This document shows, piece after piece, positions 43,313 through 51,460 of a DNA stretch of 64,000 bases (positions are counted from its first letter, which is position 1; every line of letters begins with the position of its first letter). The translations under genes and the position numbers were made by a program. Source of the stretch: Shimia aestuarii (GTDB lineage Bacteria; Pseudomonadota; Alphaproteobacteria; Rhodobacterales; Rhodobacteraceae); the NCBI RefSeq assembly GCF_900114635.1, contig NZ_FOTQ01000007.1, forward strand, positions 62,001 to 126,000, written 5' to 3'. The notes under the pieces are model-generated. The model saw only the letters and a program-made list of their open reading frames with translations. It was not told where the DNA came from and searched no databases.

Positions 43313-44071
43313 TCACGCGTCGCGGATATTGCGTTCCATCAGGCGCTGGAAAAGACGCGGGCTCAGGCGGTTGATCCACCAACTTAGCCGTGCGACACGC
43401 CCCACCGGGATCATCGGTGCGCCGCGCTCAACCCCTTTGAGAATCACGGAAGCCGCGTCGTCGGGGGTCATGTAGTCGATCCCGTCGCCGGCCGATCCTG
43501 GGCGGGCGATTCCGGTCTCGTCGGCCTGTGCATTGCCGATATTGGTGGCGACAAAACTTGGCGCGGCGATCAGGGTGCGCACCCCATGGGGCGATTCCTC
43601 GGACCGCAGCGACGCAAAAAATCCTTCGAGCGCATGTTTGGACGCGGCATAGGCGGTACGATGATAGAGCGGCGAAAACCCGGCCACGGAAGAGATCGCC
43701 AGATGTGTGCCGTGCGCCGCGCGTACCGGCTTCAGAAATGCGCGCGCCATGGCGACGGCGGCAAAGACATTGATCTCGAACACCCGGCGCAAGGTCGCGT
43801 CCTCTAGCGCCTCAAATGGGCCGATATGGGTAATGCCCGCATTGTAGATCACGAGGTCGATGGCCGGTGTGAGGTCGAGGATTTCCTGCGTCGCCGCCTG
43901 CAATTGCGCGGGGTTGGTCAGGTCACAGGCAATCGGGACCTGTGTAGACGATCTTTCAAGATTCGAAACGTCAAGGTCCAGCAACACACAGCGCCACCCG
44001 CGCGCCTGCAAACCCGCAGAGAGCGCACGCCCCAGCCCCCCGGCCCCGCCGGAAATCACCGCTGTTTTCAT
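43313..44071 (-). CDS. SDR family oxidoreductase (classical)
   Basis: 252 residues from ATG 44071, which overlaps the upstream stop (ATGA). It is a classical short-chain dehydrogenase: cofactor motif GGAGGLGRAL near residue 8, NAG in VIYNAGITH near 81, catalytic Ser in ISSVAGFSP near 133 and YAASKHALEG near 145 (Tyr and Lys). It is the last gene of a four-gene operon with a flavin monooxygenase, a bile-acid-type symporter and an extended SDR. The substrate may be a hydroxy or keto lipid or terpenoid; this is inference from neighbours only. Confidence 0.92.
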   Translation of the reverse strand: MKTAVISGGAGGLGRALSAGLQARGWRCVLLDLDVSNLERSSTQVPIACDLTNPAQLQAATQEILDLTPAIDLVIYNAGITHIGPFEALEDATLRRVFEINVFAAVAMARAFLKPVRAAHGTHLAISSVAGFSPLYHRTAYAASKHALEGFFASLRSEESPHGVRTLIAAPSFVATNIGNAQADETGIARPGSAGDGIDYMTPDDAASVILKGVERGAPMIPVGRVARLSWWINRLSPRLFQRLMERNIRDA

Positions 44072-45006
44072 AGCCCTGCCGCCTCTTTCCAAAGCGCGAA
44101 CACCTCGCGGCTCGATTTCTCAGGCACATAACCGAATTTCTGCTTTAAAGCGTCATTGGCCAGAACCGGGCGGTATTGCAGAAAGCGCACCTGTTCCGGC
44201 CCATACCGGGACAAGCCAAGTGGCTTGGCTACCGACAGGGCCCCTTTCAGAAGTGTGGCGGGCAGACGCAAAACAGGTTTGTTGAGCTCCCGGGCCAGAT
44301 CATCTACCGCCATCGCACCGTCCCCGGCAACGTTGAAGATCCCCGCAGGTCCATCGGTGGCGGCCCGTTCGAGAATGCGCGCGAGATCGCGGGTCCAGAT
44401 GAAGACAAAGGGGCTGTCGCTGCCTTGCAGGGCCAGAAGCCGGGGCTTGTGAAACAACGCCGTAATCTGGTTTTCCGTTCCGGGGCCCAACACGGTGCCG
44501 ACGCGCAGGACAACCTGTTCCAGAGCGGGGAACGACTGGCGCGCTTCGGCCAGCATCTCTTCGACCAGCCGCTTATGATGGCTGTAGGGGAATTCTGTAT
44601 TGCCGCGCACCGGGTCGTCTTCGTGCAAGGGCACCGGGTTGTCCGCGTGGTAGCCATAGGCCGCGCCGGACGAGGTCACGACGATGCGCCGCGTTCCTGC
44701 GGCAATCGCCGCCTCGAGCACCTTGCGCGTGCCGTCAACGTCGACGGCGTATTCAAGATCACGCGTCGAGCCCTTGGGCGGTGTCACGATACTTGCCAGG
44801 TGTACGATGACCTCGGGGCGTTCGGTTGCGATGACGCGGCCAGGATCGTCGCTTGTCACGTCCATCGGCGAAAAGCGCACGGCGCCGTCCAGCCGATCCG
44901 GCGCGCGCAGGTCGGTGGCGATCACCTCATGCCCCTTGCCGCATAGCTCGTCCAGAAGGGCACGCCCAACCATACCCGCCGCGCCGGTGATCAGGATACG
45001 CGTCAT
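44068..45006 (-). CDS. NAD-dependent epimerase/dehydratase (extended SDR)
   Basis: 312 residues. Rossmann motif TGAAGMVGRALLDEL at the N-terminus, catalytic Ser in VVTSSGAAYG near 115 and YSHHK near 144 (Tyr and Lys). It is of the extended SDR class that includes sugar epimerases and steroid or cinnamoyl dehydrogenases. Its start overlaps the symporter's stop (ATGA), and its stop overlaps the next SDR start. The substrate is not determinable from sequence. Confidence 0.92.
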   Translation of the reverse strand: MTRILITGAAGMVGRALLDELCGKGHEVIATDLRAPDRLDGAVRFSPMDVTSDDPGRVIATERPEVIVHLASIVTPPKGSTRDLEYAVDVDGTRKVLEAAIAAGTRRIVVTSSGAAYGYHADNPVPLHEDDPVRGNTEFPYSHHKRLVEEMLAEARQSFPALEQVVLRVGTVLGPGTENQITALFHKPRLLALQGSDSPFVFIWTRDLARILERAATDGPAGIFNVAGDGAMAVDDLARELNKPVLRLPATLLKGALSVAKPLGLSRYGPEQVRFLQYRPVLANDALKQKFGYVPEKSSREVFALWKEAAGL

Positions 45007-45905
45007 CGTGCAGCCTCCGTCCGGGCCATGAGCGCAGCGAGCCCGATACCGGACAGGACATGCCAGATGCCCCAGAACGCCGCCACGACGGCCATGCCCC
45101 CAAGCCCGTGGAAGAAAGCAAATATCAGGACCAGCCCGAGACCGGAGTTCTGAATGCCCGTCTCGATGGTGATCGAGCGGCGATCAAACTGCGACAGTCC
45201 GGCGATGCGCGCCACGACGTTACCCGCGCCCAGAGCAAGCGCGTTGTGCAGGATGACCAGCCCGGCCACCAGCCCCGCATATTGCAGGAAATAGGCCCAG
45301 TTCGCCGCGATCGCGATGATGACGAAAGCCACAAAAATCCCCATCGACAGCCATTGCAGCGGTGTGCGCATCTTTTGTGTCAGGTCTGGGCGTTTCACGT
45401 TCAACGTAACGCCAAGGATCAGCGGCAGAACAAGCATCAGCCCCACGGTAATCGCAACGGCCACCGGGTCGATATAGGTCTGGCGCAGAATCTCGCGCGT
45501 TGGCGCATATAGGCTTCCCCAGAAGGCGATATTGAAAGGTGTCAGCAGGATCGCAGAGACCGTCGCAAAGGCGGTAAGGCTCACCGAAAGTGCCGCGTTA
45601 CCCCCTGCCCTGTGAGTAATGAAATTCGAGATATTTCCCCCGGGACAGGCCGCGACAAGGATTAGCCCGAGCGCGATTGATGGCTGCGGCCGCAGCGCCA
45701 GAACCAACAGGAAGGTAAGTGCCGGCAGCACGACGAACTGGGACACCAGCCCCGTGATCACCGGTTTCGGGGCCTTGAGTAGCCGCTTGAAATCCGACGG
45801 GGTCAGGTCGATTGCGATCGAGAACATCACCACGGCCAGAATGGCATTCAACAGGTTCAGCGATCCGGGGCTGAAGTTCAGGACAACGTCATCTACCGGG
45901 GTCAT
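45003..45905 (-). CDS. Bile acid:sodium symporter family (BASS) transporter
   Basis: 300 residues with about ten spans, from ATG 45905, which overlaps the monooxygenase stop (ATGA). The BASS signatures are visible: VAACPGGNISNFITHRAGGN near residue 92 and IETGIQNSGLGLVLIFAFFH near 247, which line the Na+ and substrate sites. Bacterial members import bile acids, pantoate or other organic anions. Position in a redox operon suggests uptake of that pathway's substrate. Confidence 0.93.
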   Translation of the reverse strand: MTPVDDVVLNFSPGSLNLLNAILAVVMFSIAIDLTPSDFKRLLKAPKPVITGLVSQFVVLPALTFLLVLALRPQPSIALGLILVAACPGGNISNFITHRAGGNAALSVSLTAFATVSAILLTPFNIAFWGSLYAPTREILRQTYIDPVAVAITVGLMLVLPLILGVTLNVKRPDLTQKMRTPLQWLSMGIFVAFVIIAIAANWAYFLQYAGLVAGLVILHNALALGAGNVVARIAGLSQFDRRSITIETGIQNSGLGLVLIFAFFHGLGGMAVVAAFWGIWHVLSGIGLAALMARTEAAR

Positions 45906-47218
45906 GCGTGGGCTCCTTTCGACAGACGGTCGATCCACTTGGTCACGGCCCCGCGATAGGTGGCCTTGTCGACATAGTAGGCCATGCGCGGCAGTTTCAG
46001 GTAATCCATTCCGCCTGTGGCCCTTTCGAACTGTTTCGACTTTTCGGATTTGAGGGCGCGCGCCGCTTCCGATCCGGTGCGCAGACCGGCAACATAGCGT
46101 GCGACCATCTCGGCCTGTTCATGCCGCCCCTGCCAGCCCAGCCCGGTGGCCTCGATCATGCCCAACACAAAAAGATCGTCCCGCACAGGATGCATGGCGT
46201 TCAGATAAAGGTGCGGTGCCTCCCCCTGCCAGTTCAACTCGGCCTGGTCGATGAACGGATAATGCAGCTTGTAGCCCGTCGCCAAGAGAATCATGTCATA
46301 AGCGACCCGCGTGCCATCCTTGAAAAGCACGGTGTCGCCTTCGAATCGGTCGATATCGGGACGGATCGTAAGATCGCCATGCCCCGCATGATAAAGCACC
46401 AGCGAATTCACGACAGGATGGCTTTCATAAAGCTTGTAATCGGGCCTGGGAAATCCGTATTTCTCGGGCGTGCCGACAAACCACTTCAGGATCAGCCTGT
46501 CCACCTTGCGCTTCAGCCACATCGGCAGCTTGATCGCGCCGCCCATCGTATCCGCCGGTTTTCCGAACACGTATTTCGGCACAAAGTAGTATCCCCGCCG
46601 CATGGACAGATCGCACCGCGTGCCGTGGTGGATCGCATCCACGGCGATGTCACAGCCCGAATTGCCCGCCCCCACCACAAGCACACGCTTGCCCGCGAAC
46701 TGTTCGGGCTGGCGGTATTGGCAGGCATGGATCAGCTCGCCCTCGAACGCGCCCTGAAAGCTCGGCACATTGGGTTCGGACAGGGTGCCGTTGGCAATCA
46801 TGACACCGGCAAACACGGCCTCGTGCGCCCCATCATCATCGCGCCAACGCACGCGCCAGCCTTCGCCATCCCCGCCAAGGGGCGTGGTTTCCAGCACCTC
46901 CGTGCCAAAACGATAATGTTTACGCAGATCAAAATGATCGGCAAAGGCACGGAAATAGGCGGCCATTTCACGATGCGACGGGTATTCGGCCACCGTTTCC
47001 GCCATCGGGAAATCCGCAAATTCGGTCATTGTCTTGGACGAAATCAGATGCGCGCTTTCATACATGGTCGACCGCGGCGCCTCGATGTCCCACAGCCCCC
47101 CAACATCAGAATGCAACTCGAACCCCTGAAAGGCGATGCCTTGCTCGACCATGACCTTGGCCGCTGCCAACCCCATCGGCCCCGCGCCGATCAGGGCGAA
47201 TTGTTCACGTGTATCCAC
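45902..47218 (-). CDS. Flavin-containing monooxygenase
   Basis: 438 residues. FAD motif FALIGAGPMGLAAAKVMVEQ at the N-terminus, NADPH motif RVLVVGAGNSGCDIAVDAIH near 175, and an LLATGYKLHYP segment near 320 characteristic of FMO/Baeyer-Villiger-like proteins. It would insert oxygen into a soft nucleophile or a ketone. It is the first gene of the four-gene operon and divergent from the TetR gene, with 63 bases between starts. The final residues (DYLKLPRMAYYVDKATYRGA) are conserved in bacterial FMOs. Confidence 0.92.
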   Translation of the reverse strand: MDTREQFALIGAGPMGLAAAKVMVEQGIAFQGFELHSDVGGLWDIEAPRSTMYESAHLISSKTMTEFADFPMAETVAEYPSHREMAAYFRAFADHFDLRKHYRFGTEVLETTPLGGDGEGWRVRWRDDDGAHEAVFAGVMIANGTLSEPNVPSFQGAFEGELIHACQYRQPEQFAGKRVLVVGAGNSGCDIAVDAIHHGTRCDLSMRRGYYFVPKYVFGKPADTMGGAIKLPMWLKRKVDRLILKWFVGTPEKYGFPRPDYKLYESHPVVNSLVLYHAGHGDLTIRPDIDRFEGDTVLFKDGTRVAYDMILLATGYKLHYPFIDQAELNWQGEAPHLYLNAMHPVRDDLFVLGMIEATGLGWQGRHEQAEMVARYVAGLRTGSEAARALKSEKSKQFERATGGMDYLKLPRMAYYVDKATYRGAVTKWIDRLSKGAHA

Positions 47219-47246
47219 CAGGTTTTCTCCTCACTCCTTTTTTAAA

Positions 47247-47262
47247 TTGAACAACTGTTAAA
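47247..47262. promoter_or_regulatory. Candidate TetR operator
   Basis: TTGAACA-AC-TGTTAAA (47247-47262), an inverted repeat with 6 of 7 pairs, lies midway in the 63-base gap between the divergent FMO and TetR genes. The surrounding bases are AT-rich and could hold both promoters. Confidence 0.5.
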
Positions 47263-47281
47263 AATAAGGCAAGCTGTTTTT

Positions 47282-47944
47282 ATGCCAAGTGGAATTCCAA
47301 AGGAAAAACAACGACAAAGAGCGCCCTCCAAACGCTCCTTGGAGACCCGCGCGCGCATCATGGACGCCGCCGAACAGGTCTTTGCCGCCCACGGATTCGA
47401 CGGCGCATCATTGCGTGACATCGCGTCCGAAGCCGGGGTTCAGGTGGCACTGGTCAATCATCATGGCGGCACCAAAGAAGAGCTTTTCTGGCGCGTCGTG
47501 GCACGGCGCGCAGACGAACTGTCGGCTGCCCGACTGAAAGCACTTGCGGCCCGCAAGGCACGAGGCCCGCTCACGTTGAGATCGCTTCTTGAATGCTTCT
47601 TCGGCCCCTATCTTGAAAAGGCCGAAGTCGGCGGCACTCATTGGTTTGCCTATGCGCGGCTCGTGGCCATCGTGTCGGCAGATCCGCGTTGGCGCGCATT
47701 GACGGCGCATTGCTTCGACCCGACCGCCAATCGCTTTGTCAGCGAAATCTGCGCGCTCTACCCGCAAGCCCCGCGCCAGACGATCTCTGCCGGGTTCGTT
47801 TACTCGGTGTCCGCGATGCTGGCGCTGTTGACTTCGCGCTGGCGGATCGGAGCCTTAGGTCAGGGTTCGAGCGAGATCAGCGAGCACTTGGATGAGCTCG
47901 TCATATATTGCGCCGCCGGAATAGACGCCGCTGCACGTCGTTAG
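47282..47944 (+). CDS. TetR family regulator
   Basis: 220 residues. After a 22-residue basic N-terminus, the TetR HTH is clear (TRARIMDAAEQVFAAHGFDG, ASLRDIASEAGVQVALVNHH). The C-terminal ligand-binding domain resembles the CecR-like C-terminal type (LLECFFGPYLEKAEVGGTHW). It is divergent from the FMO-BASS-SDR-SDR operon and most likely represses it until a pathway ligand binds. The stop overlaps the convergent gene by four bases. Confidence 0.92.
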   Translation: MPSGIPKEKQRQRAPSKRSLETRARIMDAAEQVFAAHGFDGASLRDIASEAGVQVALVNHHGGTKEELFWRVVARRADELSAARLKALAARKARGPLTLRSLLECFFGPYLEKAEVGGTHWFAYARLVAIVSADPRWRALTAHCFDPTANRFVSEICALYPQAPRQTISAGFVYSVSAMLALLTSRWRIGALGQGSSEISEHLDELVIYCAAGIDAAARR

Positions 47945-48387
47945 TTCATCAGCACTGCTGCCCGCTCGAACGTCACGCTTTCGGTACCAAGGTCGTCATA
48001 GAGCAGGTCCACGCGCACCGACTGTACCGCGCCCGCGCCAAAAGAAAGATAGATCTCGGCATCCTGGGGTATGGCATTTGGTTGAGCGATGTCAGGCGGG
48101 CAATCCGGCAACGGGAATTCCCGCACCGGGCCGCCATTGATCGAATAATGCACGTCGTAAAGCCCACAGCGCCACGAAATCAGATGAGTGAAATACACCA
48201 GGTCCTGCCCGCCATATTCACGCACCGCGATCCAGTTCCCCTTGGTCGCCTGAAGAATGGGACGTACTTCCGTGGCCGTCATGAACTTGCCTGTAGGGGT
48301 TTGATCCTCGGCCTCGCGCGCATCCTGCGCAATCGCCATACATGCCCCCAAAACACCCGCAAGCAACGCGATACCAATGGTTTTCAT
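47941..48387 (-). CDS. Secreted protein, function unknown
   Basis: 148 residues with a Sec signal peptide (MKTIGIALLAGVLGACMAIA, cleaved after AQA-like or at AIA). The mature protein has a WRCGLYDVHYSINGGPVREF stretch near residue 72 and two Cys. No family is recognised. GGGAGGAATTGCA precedes the ATG. It converges on the TetR gene and is divergent from the glycosyltransferase-like gene. Confidence 0.75.
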   Translation of the reverse strand: MKTIGIALLAGVLGACMAIAQDAREAEDQTPTGKFMTATEVRPILQATKGNWIAVREYGGQDLVYFTHLISWRCGLYDVHYSINGGPVREFPLPDCPPDIAQPNAIPQDAEIYLSFGAGAVQSVRVDLLYDDLGTESVTFERAAVLMN

Positions 48388-48503
48388 TGCAATTCCTCCC
48401 GTGAAAAACCGATTGCCCCCCTAAACCGTGGTGTTTCCCGCCTTTTACCGCGCCCGGTGGCAATCTATAATCCTCGCAGCTATCGTGCAGGGCAGCAGAA
48501 AAA

Positions 48504-49508
48504 ATGGCAAGAAAAGCATCGAAACCTCCCCGTTTCAACGTGGTGATTGTCGGCCAATCCGGCCGCCTGCAATACGAGGCCGTTCTCTTTGCTGCCTCGC
48601 TGCGCGCCATGTCGCCGCAGTTTTCCGGCAAGCTTTTCGTGGCCGAACCCCAGCCGGGCCCCAGATGGGAAAAAGACCCGCGCATCTCCAGCCCCGACGT
48701 GCGCGCGCTTCTGGAAACATTCGATGTCACTTTCCTGCCGTTTGAAAACCGCCTCTTCGGGCAGTCCTATCCCGAAGGCAACAAGATCGAATTGCTGACC
48801 GCCCTGCCCAGGGGCGAACCTTTCGTGTTCTTTGATACCGACACCCTGATTACCGGCGACCTGACGACGGTGCCATTTGATTTCGACCGCCCCTCCGCCT
48901 CGTTGCGCGTCGAGGGGACCTGGCCCCAGATCGAGCTTTATGGCCCCGGTTACACAGAAATCTGGCAATCACTATATGACAGGTTCAGGTTGGATATGAC
49001 GTCTACTCTGGACCTGTCCCAGCCGGATGAGTACTGGCGCCGCTACATGTATTTCAACGCGGGCTTTTTCTATTTTCGCTGCCCGTATGAGTTCGGCACC
49101 CGGTTTGCAGACTTCGCACAGAGCATCCGCAACGATCCCCCGCCCGAGCTGGTCTGCCAAAGCATGACGCCCTGGCTTGACCAGATTGCGCTGCCACTGG
49201 TCATTCACTCCTTCGGTGGTGGACGTGACAGCCTGCCCAAGGGGTATCTGGACGGCAAGGTCAGCTGCCATTACCGGGTGCTCCCCCTGCTTTATGCGCG
49301 GGAAGGTGACCACGTGGTCGAGGTCCTCGAACAGGTCTCCGCCCCGAACAGGATCAAGAAAGTTCTGAAACAATACGATCCGTTCAAACGCATGATCTAC
49401 CAGGGCCGAGGACACAAGGTCCGCGCCCTGTTCGATCGCGATTTCCTGCCGCGCCGGGAACAGGCGATTCGCAACACCATCCGCAAAAACGGGTTCTGGA
49501 TGCGCTAG
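48504..49508 (+). CDS. Glycosyltransferase-like protein (GT-A fold)
   Basis: 334 residues. A single alpha/beta domain carries a DxD motif in PFVFFDTDTLITGDL near residue 110, the nucleotide-sugar/metal site of GT-A enzymes. The N-terminus (FNVVIVGQSGRLQYEAVLFA) fits its first beta strand. The C-terminus is Arg/Lys-rich with no membrane span. The donor and acceptor are unknown, and no polysaccharide genes flank it. The start has only a weak ribosome site (GCAGAAAAA). Confidence 0.7.
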   Translation: MARKASKPPRFNVVIVGQSGRLQYEAVLFAASLRAMSPQFSGKLFVAEPQPGPRWEKDPRISSPDVRALLETFDVTFLPFENRLFGQSYPEGNKIELLTALPRGEPFVFFDTDTLITGDLTTVPFDFDRPSASLRVEGTWPQIELYGPGYTEIWQSLYDRFRLDMTSTLDLSQPDEYWRRYMYFNAGFFYFRCPYEFGTRFADFAQSIRNDPPPELVCQSMTPWLDQIALPLVIHSFGGGRDSLPKGYLDGKVSCHYRVLPLLYAREGDHVVEVLEQVSAPNRIKKVLKQYDPFKRMIYQGRGHKVRALFDRDFLPRREQAIRNTIRKNGFWMR

Positions 49509-49520
49509 ACCGCGCCCCGC

Positions 49521-49550
49521 ATCTTTCTTTTTCCAGAAATACCCCGGGGG
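49521..49550 (+). repeat. Gene-end T-rich repeat after the glycosyltransferase gene
   Basis: ATCTTTCTTTTTCCAGAAAT then ACCCCGGGGG, starting 12 bases after the stop codon. It is almost identical to the minus-strand copy at 35885-35913. A GGGGGCC/GGCCCCC hairpin with little T follows near 49575-49592. Confidence 0.75.
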
Positions 49551-49607
49551 TGAATTGAGCCTCCAGGCTCAAGAGGGGGCCCGCGGCCCCCTTCCCTGCA
49601 ACATGCC

Positions 49608-50198
49608 TCAGGCCTGTCCAATCATGGTGCGCCCGCGCCGGTCATTGCGCAAAGCGGCATAAAGCACATGCGTGCGCCAGCGCCCGTTGATCTGCAGGTA
49701 GCTCTGCGCGACGCCCTCGTATTTGAAACCGGATTTCTCCAATACCCCGCGTGATGCGATGTTCTCGGGCAGACAGGCCGCCTCGATCCGGCTCAGGTCC
49801 ATACGCTGGAACGCGTGATGCACCACCGCTTCGATCGCCTCGCGCATGTAACCGCGGCGCGCGAATTCCTCTCCGATCCAATACCCCAGCGTTCCGGCCT
49901 GTGCCGGGCCACGTCGGATATTGTCCAATGTGATCGCGCCCAGCAGAGTCTCATCGCGCCGCCGCACCAGAAACAGGGGCAGTGCGCTGTCATTGCTGAT
50001 CGAACGCTGCGCCCAGTAGACCCGGTTCGTAAAACTTTTGCGGCTCAGGTGTGTGGGCGACCAGACCGGTTCCCAAGGCACTAGAAAACCGGCGCTGGCG
50101 CTGCGCAGCTCGGCCCAGTCGCGAAAATCCGAATGCACCGGCGGACGCAGGACCAACCGTTCGGAATCGATCCGCACCTTGCGCCGGTTCAGGAGCAT
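49608..50198 (-). CDS. GNAT acetyltransferase (RimJ/RimL type)
   Basis: 196 residues. The fold begins with RIDSERLVLRPPVHSDFRDW; the acetyl-CoA loop is GYWIGEEFARRGYMREAIEA near 108, and ENIASRGVLEKSGFKYEG near 145 is the C-terminal RimJ/L signature. It would acetylate a protein N-terminus (ribosomal S5 in the RimJ case) or a small amine. Its ATG shares one base with the M16 stop (TGATG), so it is the last gene of the SURF1-thrC-M16 run. Confidence 0.9.
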   Translation of the reverse strand: MLLNRRKVRIDSERLVLRPPVHSDFRDWAELRSASAGFLVPWEPVWSPTHLSRKSFTNRVYWAQRSISNDSALPLFLVRRRDETLLGAITLDNIRRGPAQAGTLGYWIGEEFARRGYMREAIEAVVHHAFQRMDLSRIEAACLPENIASRGVLEKSGFKYEGVAQSYLQINGRWRTHVLYAALRNDRRGRTMIGQA

Positions 50199-51460
50199 CA
50201 GGCAGCGCGCCTCTGCTGCAGCGCATCCAGGTCGGGCGCACCGGAGACCGGACCATAAAGCGCCATGGCCGGACGCGCGGCGACCGCCATGTGTTCGGCG
50301 ATGCGACGCACATCCTCGTCCGTGACGGCGTCAATCCGCTCCACGGTTTCGCTCAACGCCGGGATGCGATCCCAGATTGCCAGCATCCGCGCCAGCCGTT
50401 CGGCACGGCTGGACGGGCTTTCCAGCCCCATCAGGAGGCCGGCCTTCATCTGGGTTCGCGCGCGCGCGATTTCCACCGGGCTCATGTCTTCGGCCGCACG
50501 CTTAAGTTCATCGATCGTGATCTGCGCCAGTTCGGCAATCTGGCCTCCGGACGTACCGGCGTAGATCGTGGTCATGCCGGTGTCGGCATAGGCCCCGGTC
50601 TGGGCAAATATCGAATAGCACAGGCCCCGCTTTTCGCGAATTTCCTGGAAGAGACGGCTCGACATGCCCCCCCCCAGCGCAGTGGTGTAGATCTGCGCGG
50701 AATAGATATCCGGGCTGCAATAATCCGGGCTTTCGAGCCCGAGCGCAAAATGCGCCTGCTCCAGCGCCTTCTCGGTGCGGTATTCGCCACCGCCAAATCT
50801 GGCCGGTGCAATCTCGATGCGGGGGCCGCGCTCGAGATGCCCAAACATCTCCTCGGCCAGCCTTACGATTTCTTCATGGTCGATGCCGCCCGCAGCCGAC
50901 AGGATCATGCGATCCGGGCGATACTGTTCTCGCACGAAGGACGACAGGTCATCTCGTCCGAACCCCCGCACATGCGCCCCTTCCCCAAGGATGGTACGCC
51001 CCAGCGGCTGATCGGGATAGGCGCGCTCCTGCAGCCAATCAAAGATCACGTCATCCGGCGTATCGAGCGCCTGTCCGATTTCCTGAAGGATGACACCACG
51101 TTCGATCTCGATTTCGACCGGATCGAAAACCGGGTTCAGAACGATGTCCCCCACCACATCCAGCGCCAGCGCCACGTCATTGCGCAGCACGCGCGCGTAA
51201 TAGGCCGTCACTTCGCGGCTGGTATAAGCGTTGATATAGCCGCCTACGTCCTCGATGGCTTCGGCGATCTCGAGCGCGTTGCGCCGCTTTGTTCCCTTGA
51301 AGGCCATGTGTTCGAGGAAATGCGCAATGCCGTTTTGCTCGGGGCGTTCATGACGCCCTCCCGCATTGACCCAAATTCCGATGGCTGCGGATTCCAGCCC
51401 CGGCATGTTCTCGGTGACGATCCGGAAACCGTTCGAGAGTGTGTGCAGTTCTACGGTCAA
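50198..51460 (-). CDS. M16 zinc peptidase (mitochondrial-processing-peptidase-like)
   Basis: 420 residues. The inverted zinc motif is IAHFLEHMAFKGTKRR (His47, Glu50, His51), with the distal Glu expected about 75 residues on. The length and HFLEH pattern match the single-chain family often called PqqL- or MPP-like. It digests peptides in the cytoplasm or is involved in processing; the substrate is unknown. The ATG overlaps the thrC stop (ATGA). The M16-after-thrC order is common in alphaproteobacteria. Confidence 0.95.
   Translation of the reverse strand: MTVELHTLSNGFRIVTENMPGLESAAIGIWVNAGGRHERPEQNGIAHFLEHMAFKGTKRRNALEIAEAIEDVGGYINAYTSREVTAYYARVLRNDVALALDVVGDIVLNPVFDPVEIEIERGVILQEIGQALDTPDDVIFDWLQERAYPDQPLGRTILGEGAHVRGFGRDDLSSFVREQYRPDRMILSAAGGIDHEEIVRLAEEMFGHLERGPRIEIAPARFGGGEYRTEKALEQAHFALGLESPDYCSPDIYSAQIYTTALGGGMSSRLFQEIREKRGLCYSIFAQTGAYADTGMTTIYAGTSGGQIAELAQITIDELKRAAEDMSPVEIARARTQMKAGLLMGLESPSSRAERLARMLAIWDRIPALSETVERIDAVTDEDVRRIAEHMAVAARPAMALYGPVSGAPDLDALQQRRAA

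Noticed and set aside
45908-47245. 445-codon plus-strand ORF
   Set aside because: It is antisense to the flavin monooxygenase, which has two nucleotide motifs in place.
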